A DNA stretch of 64,000 bases from Papaver somniferum (taxonomy: Eukaryota; Streptophyta; Magnoliopsida; Ranunculales; Papaveraceae), in NCBI RefSeq assembly GCF_003573695.1, contig NC_039368.1, forward strand, positions 77,390,374 through 77,454,373, written 5' to 3'. The stretch's first letter is position 1. Every line of letters begins with the position of its first letter. A model generated the notes under the pieces. The model made no database searches. It saw nothing but the letters and a program-made list of their open reading frames with translations, and was not told the DNA's origin. A program made the position numbers and the translations under genes. Of the stretch, positions 57,795 through 64,000 are shown in pieces.

Positions 57795-58871
57795 TCATAT
57801 AAGTTTGGAACTTATGAGATAGAATTTGATATGAAACCAAAAGAGAAAGAAGTTATCAGACATTTCATCAAAAGTTGCAGCAAGACCTTTTATCCCAGTG
57901 TATTTCTTCCGATTTGGAAACTCGTTTGCAAAATGCCCAAATCCTTTACACTTAAAGCACTGAGGCATATCCTCATCATCAGTTTCATCAATATCCCTGT
58001 TTTTAGGAGAAACATGATTATGAGGTTTGACTGATGCCTTAGGCCTATCTCTGGAAAACCGTTTACTTCTCTTCAGTAGAAGATCCCTAAACTTTCTTGT
58101 GATCATCGAGACTGATTTGTCAAGATCTTCATCTGATGAATCTGTCTTAGAGTGATCATCTTCAGAGATATACACTTTTACTTTTATCAAGTAATTCAGT
58201 GTCCTTTAGTGCTTTGAACGCAACATCCTAGATTTGGATGAATGTTCGTGATCAAAGATCTTAAGCTTCCCAACTAGCGTATTTCTGGAGAGATTATCAA
58301 GATTATTTCCCTCAACGATAGCATGCTTCTTAGAGTCGTATCTACATGACAGCGATCTGAGAATTTTCATCACAATGTCCTTTTCAGGAATAGTCTTACC
58401 TAATGCAAAAGATGCATTAATAATTTCAGACACTTTGTGATTAAACTCATCAAGTGTTTCTTCTTATGCCATACGAAGGTTTTCCCAATCGGAATTAAGG
58501 TTTTGAAGCCTAGCTTCCTTTTCACTGGTATTTCCTTCAAATACAGTTTCTAAGATATCCCAAGCTTCTTTAGACTTAGTGCAGTTTGACACATGGTGCT
58601 GAAGATTTAGGGTAATGACATGTATAATGGCATTCAAACCGTCAGAATTTTGCTTTGCAGCATTTATCTCGGCAGGGGTGTATTCACCAATGTCCTTGGA
58701 AACGTTTACATCTCCAACTGCCACGACGGGAGCATTATATCCATTAACAACATATACCCATGATTGAAAATCACATGCTTGGAGAAAAGATCGCATAGCA
58801 ATTTTCCACCATAAGTAATTAGAGCCATCGAAGACCGGTGGTACGTTTATTGAGATAGCACATATGTCCAT
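57795..58871 (-). pseudogene. Ty1/copia-type gag
   Basis: A single reading frame from 58871 to 57795 starts MDICAISINVPPVFDGSNYL. It has a DUF4219/UBN2-type gag with KSKEAWDILETVFEG and LRSLSCRYDSKKHAI, then a zinc knuckle CFKCKGFGHFANEF in which the last Cys is Phe. It is interrupted by only two nonsense codons (58464-58466 and near 58206). Gag forms the particle that packages element RNA. No protease, integrase or reverse transcriptase follows; homology ends after the knuckle. The primer site lies 53 bases upstream, so this is the true 5' end of an element. Confidence 0.8.
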
Positions 58872-58923
58872 AGAGTCAGATCGCTACAAAAACATACTTG
58901 TAAGGTCTTGAACATGTTTTCCT

Positions 58924-58936
58924 GCTCTGATACCAA
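58924..58936 (-). promoter_or_regulatory. Primer-binding site, initiator Met tRNA type (minus element)
   Basis: On the minus strand TTGGTATCAGAGC follows the LTR end GACTTTTCA. It is complementary to the 3' end of initiator methionine tRNA, the usual copia primer. Confidence 0.85.
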
Positions 58937-58937
58937 T

Positions 58938-59966
58938 TGAAAAGTCGGGGGTCTAACAACCACACCCAATATTTCTCTTAGCAATCTGTATGGACAAACT
59001 CCAATATACTTTCTTGAGAATCAACTAGACAGTCAGACTCAATCTAGACAAAAAGTATATCAAAGAGTTTATATCTGAATCTCTCGATTTAATATATATA
59101 CTCAAGCAAATAGAAATCTGCGAGTCTTTATCAAATACTAGTTAGATAACTTGGATGGTACCAAAGACCAATATCCAAGTGTCAATCAATTTAAATCAAA
59201 AACCAAAAGGTATCGGATATTATAATTGATTGAACAACGCACAACTTGTGATATTTCAATTATATAACAAAATATAATGCGGAAAAGAAATAACACAAAC
59301 ACCAGAATTTTGTTAACGAGGAAACCACAAATGCAGAAAAACCTCGGGACCTAGTCCAGATTGAACACACACTGTATTAAGCCGCTACAGACACTAGCCT
59401 ACTCCGAACTAACTTCGATCTGGATTGTAGTTGAACCCCAACGATTCTCACACTGATCCAAGGTACAGTTATGCTCATACGTCTCTGATCCCAGCAGGAT
59501 ACTACGTACTTGATTCCCTTAGCTGATCTCACCCACAACTAAGAGTTGCTACGACCGAAAGTCGAAGACTTTAATAAACAAATTTTGTATCACACAAAAA
59601 GTATATGGTAATAGATAAATCCGTCTCCCACGAATATACCTACGATTTTTGTTCCGTCTTTTGATAAATCAAGGTGAACAGGAACCAATTGATAATCCAG
59701 ACTTATATTCCCAAAGAACAACCTAGTATTATCAATCACCTCACAATAGTCTTAATCGACGCAGCGAAAAAAGATATTGTGGAATCACAAACGATGAGAC
59801 GAAGATGTTTGTGATGACTTTTTATCTTGCCTATCGGAGATAGAAATCTCAATCCAATTATTACAATTGTACTCGTATGATAGAAACAACAAGATCAGAT
59901 CACACAACTATGATAAAGTAGTATCGGTCTGGCATTTACTAATTAGATTTTCCGAGAGATTTCGAT
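58938..59966 (-). repeat. 5' LTR of the minus copia-type element (outer border uncertain)
   Basis: It contains, on the minus strand, GTCCCGAGGTTTTTCTGCAT, GTTAACAAAATTCTGG and CTTTTCCGCATTATA, the same words found in the plus element at 61255-61335. The outer end merges into a chimeric stretch at 59792-60161, so the LTR length (about 0.85-1.0 kb) is an estimate. Confidence 0.65.
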
Positions 59967-60161
59967 GAGACGAAGATGTTTGTGAATGTTTTTTCTATAA
60001 TTGTTCAAAGATATTCCTTAACGGATAAGGGAAGACAATCCCAGGATCGAAACATAAGTAAGTTAAGAATCTTTTAATTAAGGTTATTAATTTCAATTTT
60101 TAGGGAAATTACAGAATTAGTAATGTGCATTTACTAATTAGATTTTCCGAGAGATTTCGAT
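59792..60161. repeat. Two-unit chimeric repeat between divergent LTRs
   Basis: CGATGAGACGAAGATGTTTG with TGA occurs at 59792-59814 and 59963-59985. A 35-base stretch starting GCATTTACTAATTAGATTTT occurs at 59932-59966 and 60127-60161. The middle copy joins the second to the first through the shared CGAT. The spacers between them (about 117 and 141 bases) are unrelated. Confidence 0.85.
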
Positions 60162-61612
60162 TGTTATTTTTGGACAGAGCATTTCTAGGAATTATGGAAA
60201 CCGAATTTGTGCTTTAATGAATATCTTGCGAATATTTTCGGTTTTGGAAATTCCTTGGTGTCCAAACTTCCTTGTCTATAAATACACAAAGTTTGCCTTT
60301 CTAGCAAACTAATCCTTCGTAACAACAGACTTCCTCTTTTGTCTTTGTTACTGGTGTAGCCGCCTATCGGAGAGGAGAGTAATCTAATTAGGTGAAACCT
60401 CTTACGGACGCTCGTTTTATAGTCATCTTTGGGATTGAGAAGCTCTAGCACGACCCGTTTGTGGGAAACTAGATAATTGCGGTTTATCTTTGTTTTAGAT
60501 TGATTTGATTGACTAACGGTGGTTGAAATCTGATTGCACCTAGTTTGTTTATTCTTGAGAATCTTCTCTTATGATATAAGATTCACTCAAACTAGTTCAG
60601 AGTTTCGACAGGGATATTTAGACTGTTGTTAGTTCTAAAGACGATCTTGTGATAATCCATTGTTAACAGACTCCGTTATGTGCGTTATTGATCACAAGAG
60701 ATTCAAGTGATTGTGTGCAGGTTTTTATTGAAGATTTAAGAAGATTTGAAGACAAATAAGATATTGAAGATCTGACTTGGGTTTTATAATCTTTGGTGTG
60801 CACAATACTTGTTTGGGTAAAAGAGGATCCAATTAATAATCGGTTTATCCTTGTGGTAGATTGGATTGATTAATTGAGTAGTACGACATCAACACGGTTC
60901 TTCAGATTAAAGGTGTTGTTGGCTTAATCTTAATCGATTACCTTTGGGTGATTGAACATAAGATAGATCTAGACCCGACGAAGGAGTTTATGTTAAGATA
61001 AACGGAAGATCCTTTATCCGACTCATATCACTTGGTTGAATAGATTTGATACCAAACAGATTTCTTGTTCCTTTACTGTTTGGAATATGAACCAAAGGGA
61101 TTGTTCCAAGTACGTGAATTATTCATAATTCGGAGGCGTGGGAATACATACGGAACTAGGTGAACTATAGGGTTAGTTACTTGGTCTCAACTATACGAAG
61201 TTAAGTGTAATTTTGTGTAGCGGCTTAATCCTGAGAGTATTCAATTCAGGACTAGGTCCCGGGGTTTTTCTGCATTTGCGGTTTCCCCGTTAACAAAATC
61301 TTGCTGTGTCATTTACTTTTATCTTCCGCATTATAATCGTTTTATTATAATTAAAGTACATTACACAAACGTTAATTCCTATTTACTTGATAAGCAATCC
61401 TATTGTGTTTGGTTAAGTTCGAACCTTTGTATCAAGTAAACATACTTCGTTGTTGTATTGTCTCGATCTCGTATCCATAGACGATCACACGAAGTGTGAA
61501 CCGATTAGTTGCATTGTCTCGACTCAATCCATAGACAATCACTTTCGGAGAAAGGACTTATAGGTAGGAAAAGTTTTAGCTTGAGGTATATTTGGGTACC
61601 GTCGCCTTTTCA
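59986..61612 (+). repeat. 5' LTR of the plus copia-type element (left border uncertain)
   Basis: The right end is fixed by the primer site at 61615. It shares the CTAGGTCCCGGGGTTTTTCT, TTTGCGGTTTCCCCGTTAAC and TCTTCCGCATTATAAT words with the minus element. The left part (60200-60900) has no counterpart there. At about 1.5 kb it is long for this class, so it may contain a further insertion. Confidence 0.55.
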
Positions 61613-61614
61613 AT

Positions 61615-61626
61615 TGGTATCAGAGC
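61615..61626 (+). promoter_or_regulatory. Primer-binding site of the plus element
   Basis: TGGTATCAGAGC, complementary to initiator methionine tRNA, follows the LTR end CCTTTTCAAT, as in the divergent element. Confidence 0.85.
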
Positions 61627-61654
61627 AGGCAAACACGAAAAGATCTAACAATCT

Positions 61655-62908
61655 GTGTTTGGTGTGATCCAACCTATAAGAATTGAATCTATGTCCGATT
61701 CGGTTAACGTTATGCATGAATGCTCAAAAGTTGAAGATGTTAATACTTTGTTGACTCATGATTTAGGAGTAACAAAAACACCTATGTCTTTTTTTGAGGA
61801 AAAAGAAGATGTTGATAAAGAGTTGGTAAAACTCCTACAGCCAATACAATCTCTGTCTTCTAAAGTGTTTATTTTAAATACAGAGTCAAATCTTCTTAAG
61901 CAGGAGATAAGAGAAAAAGACATTCAACTGAACTGTCTAGCCAAAGAGAAAATGGATCTCGCTGTCAAACTAGAAGCTCTTGGTAAATCTCTTACAGATA
62001 AAGAGACACATCCTATGATTCTGACTAATGATGCTGTTGTGATTTCTTCTGATGAGAAAACTAAAAGTCCTTTCTCGGCTTTTACAGATTATGACAAAAC
62101 TGGGTCAATCACATCTGAAACAGATCAAGATGATGGAAGTTTGCCTAACTACATCAAGTTAGAAGAAGATGAGAAACCAGCTTCTAGATCTACTGATAAT
62201 CAAACGAAATCTTGTCCAAAGGAAACTTTGAATCGATTCCGTGTTGACTCTAAGGAATACAACTTTCAGTCACTTGACAGGAAACTTATACTTCTTCAAC
62301 ATATGGTGGTAAAATTTTTGAAAGAAGTTTCTTGTATTAAAAAACTGAAAAATTATTCCTCAGTAGAAATACAGATTATACTACATCCCAATAAGATCAA
62401 CTCAAAGGAGTCAGAGGAAAGAGTTGATAATCTCTTCTGGAAAAAGGTTCCTCCGCACCCATATAGAAACGGTTATGGTTTTGATGAGGAACGACTTCAA
62501 AAGGAAGGGAAAGAGCGAATCTCTGCCAAAATAAACAATCAGAAATTTTCGATAGTTGTTTCAGATGATCACACTAATGTGAATAATAAGGAAGTCCTTA
62601 TAATGAGAAAATCTTATGAAAATATCATTGAAAGAATAAAGAGAGATCTAGCTATCTCCGAGAATCCTCACATTAGTACCTTTTCTCCACATGATCACAT
62701 CTCTAGAGTTAGAAAAGATCATCATCTTAGGAGAAAATATCTTGGGCAGAAATTCCCTAAAAGAAACATGAACTATGTTTCTGATATTCACGGTAAGCTG
62801 GAAAAAGCTTACTCCGTTGTATCATATGTTGTGCTTTCTCATCTTTTCGTGCTCATAATCTTTGATGGGAAAGGCACAATAAAACAAGAGCACAATTGGT
62901 TCTTGTAA
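61655..62908 (+). CDS. Unknown 417-residue ORF of the plus retroelement
   Basis: An uninterrupted frame from 61655. The ATG at 61691 (MSDSVNVMHECSKVED) is a plausible second start. Residues about 55-115 are a predicted coiled coil (VFILNTESNLLKQEIREKDI and on). The middle is acidic and Ser/Thr-rich, and a basic C-terminal half includes RVRKDHHLRRKYLGQKFPKR. I find no gag domain, zinc knuckle, protease or polymerase motif. It occupies the gag position, 29 bases after the primer site, so it is probably the structural or accessory protein of a non-autonomous family. Its full-length openness argues for recent mobility or selection. Function unknown. Confidence 0.55.
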   Translation: MFGVIQPIRIESMSDSVNVMHECSKVEDVNTLLTHDLGVTKTPMSFFEEKEDVDKELVKLLQPIQSLSSKVFILNTESNLLKQEIREKDIQLNCLAKEKMDLAVKLEALGKSLTDKETHPMILTNDAVVISSDEKTKSPFSAFTDYDKTGSITSETDQDDGSLPNYIKLEEDEKPASRSTDNQTKSCPKETLNRFRVDSKEYNFQSLDRKLILLQHMVVKFLKEVSCIKKLKNYSSVEIQIILHPNKINSKESEERVDNLFWKKVPPHPYRNGYGFDEERLQKEGKERISAKINNQKFSIVVSDDHTNVNNKEVLIMRKSYENIIERIKRDLAISENPHISTFSPHDHISRVRKDHHLRRKYLGQKFPKRNMNYVSDIHGKLEKAYSVVSYVVLSHLFVLIIFDGKGTIKQEHNWFL

Positions 62909-63179
62909 AAGTATATGGGTTGCTGCGAATCCATGGTAGTTGAAAATGTTCATTTTTAACATGATTTTCCAAAATAGGTGATTATTTGGAATTTTCGGAT
63001 GTGTTTAATAAACCTTCCAACTAAGAAATCTCGGACTAAGGAAAGGTAATATATTGTCTCATATTTTCGGATTTTCCAAAGGTCTTTTGGTCTGAAATTA
63101 TCTCTTTTAATAGGAGAAACTTTTTCTTATCTGTATTCGAAACCCTGAGGAATCTTTTATATTCTATTATAACCGATCA

Positions 63180-63344
63180 TGCCTCCAGTAACTCGCAGTG
63201 TCTCAAAGACTAATAAGGAGGAAGCTCAAAAGGTTAAGGATTGTCAAGGAATCAATATAGAGAGAAAGAAGAAAGGCATTATGTCTGATTATGACTCCGA
63301 TAGTTATGTTGGATCACAAGATGAGTCATCTCTGTTGGCTTAAA
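63180..63344 (+). CDS. Small ORF, MPPVTRSVSK type, in the plus retroelement
   Basis: 54 codons starting MPPVTRSVSKTNKEEAQKV, basic at the start and acidic at the end (SDYDSDSYVGSQDESSLLA). The opening PPVTRS resembles the first residues of some plant retroelement Gag polyproteins. The stop at 63342 interrupts a frame that continues in sense to the next ORF, so this and 63389-63628 may be halves of one protein. Confidence 0.4.
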
Positions 63345-63388
63345 ACCTTCAAGATCCAACCAAAACCAAGTGGATTCGTTCTGATGGT

Positions 63389-63628
63389 ATGATTGACTAT
63401 ATCCAAGGTTTTGAGGAACTGAGAACCAATCTCATTACAACTGTTCGAAATCAAGATTGGCTCAAGGACAAGATTGATGAAACAAAAGCTGATATAGCTG
63501 ATATGAGGATTCAAGTCGAAAGACTTGAAAAACAAGAAGTGGTTGCGGACAAGTCCCTTGAGACATGCTTTAAGAGTTTGAACACTGAAGAGACCTCGGT
63601 GAACAACAAGAGCACCACTAAAGATTAA
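63389..63628 (+). CDS. Small coiled-coil ORF in the plus retroelement
   Basis: 79 codons, MIDYIQGFEELRTNLITTVR and on, with heptad-like Ile/Leu spacing (DIADMRIQVERLEKQE). Sense upstream (QDPTKTKWIRSDG) is in the same direction, so the ATG may be internal. It ends SVNNKSTTKD. No domain is recognised. It is probably the C-terminal half of the ORF at 63180. Confidence 0.4.
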   Translation: MIDYIQGFEELRTNLITTVRNQDWLKDKIDETKADIADMRIQVERLEKQEVVADKSLETCFKSLNTEETSVNNKSTTKD

Positions 63629-64000
63629 GTGATGAGCTGTATTACTTAATCTAGTATAATAGACATCAATTTTTTGATTTCTTTCATTAATTGTATTGGT
63701 CTATTATGAATAAAATTATTTGATTAATTTTTCTTGTGATAGTTTTAGGTTTACATAGCCTGTGCTTAATTTCTTTTACCTTATTGCTATGTATGTTTAT
63801 GGGATATTTGATTTCGGTTTTACTACCTTAATATCTAATCTCATATATGGTGAACCCTCATGGTTTGGGTGACTTTTTGATTTAGCGGGATTAAGTTCTA
63901 TCCCTAGTAGGTAGGCTTTATCAAAGGATTATGAGGGGTTCTAATAGAAACAGTATGTGAAAAAGTCATAATATGTTGAATCGGTTTTGGTTTAGCATAA
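63629..64000. other. Retroelement interior at window end
   Basis: AT-rich, no ORF. Neither a polypurine tract nor a 3' LTR is reached inside the window. Confidence 0.5.

Overview
This window is nuclear DNA of a flowering plant, most likely a eudicot. It is AT-rich, its genes are split by short introns with GT...AG borders, and most of its length is layered transposable elements. The repeat style (Ty3 elements rich in 'gcga' words) would suit an early-branching eudicot, but I cannot fix the species from sequence alone. I see no rRNA, organellar, bacterial or CRISPR sequence.

The backbone from about 13.9 to 55.6 kb is a tandem cluster of receptor-like cytoplasmic kinase (RLCK-VII/PBL-like) genes, all on the minus strand and mostly with the same five-exon plan. 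K1 (13927-15418), K2 (26690-36254), K4 (45767-51256) and K6 (about 53937-54250) are broken. K3 (39983-41423) is an intact 326-residue gene, and K5 (51761-53323) is open for 363 residues but has a shifted tail. In all of K1-K5 that can be read, the catalytic loop is degenerate (His-Arg-Asp and its Asn partner replaced), so this is a pseudokinase family. K7 (54918-55589) is a different kinase that keeps its catalytic residues but lacks its N-lobe.

The cluster has been split by insertions whose target-site duplications (TSDs) can be read. A 9.8-kb CACTA transposon (15599-25365, TSD ATT) lies upstream of K1. A 6.2-kb Tat-type Ty3 element (27017-35721) sits in exon 4 of K2, and its 5' LTR carries a 2.48-kb Athila-like solo LTR (27169-29646, TSD TATAG). 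There is also a minus-strand Helitron (37018-39334), a 3.06-kb hAT element (41575-44634, TSD GACCTACT), and a 4.0-kb MULE-like element in intron 1 of K4 (47052-51056, TSD TTTTCAAAA).

The left 13 kb is retroelement debris. It starts with an inverted second copy of the Athila-like LTR (1-1009). Next is the 3' half of a Tat-type element (1432-5529) carrying an antisense gene with introns. Then comes a minus-strand non-autonomous element (5772-13260) whose 5' LTR was hit by a Pack-MULE (10170-12963) holding one exon of a WAT1/EamA transporter. The leader of that element contains the most unusual signal of the window: eight or nine tandem tRNA-like modules, each with an A-box, a B-box and an oligo-T stretch (8413-9745).

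The right 6 kb holds two divergent Ty1/copia-type elements meeting LTR to LTR. A minus-strand gag lies at 57795-58871. A plus-strand element carries proteins I do not recognise, including a 417-residue ORF (61655-62908).
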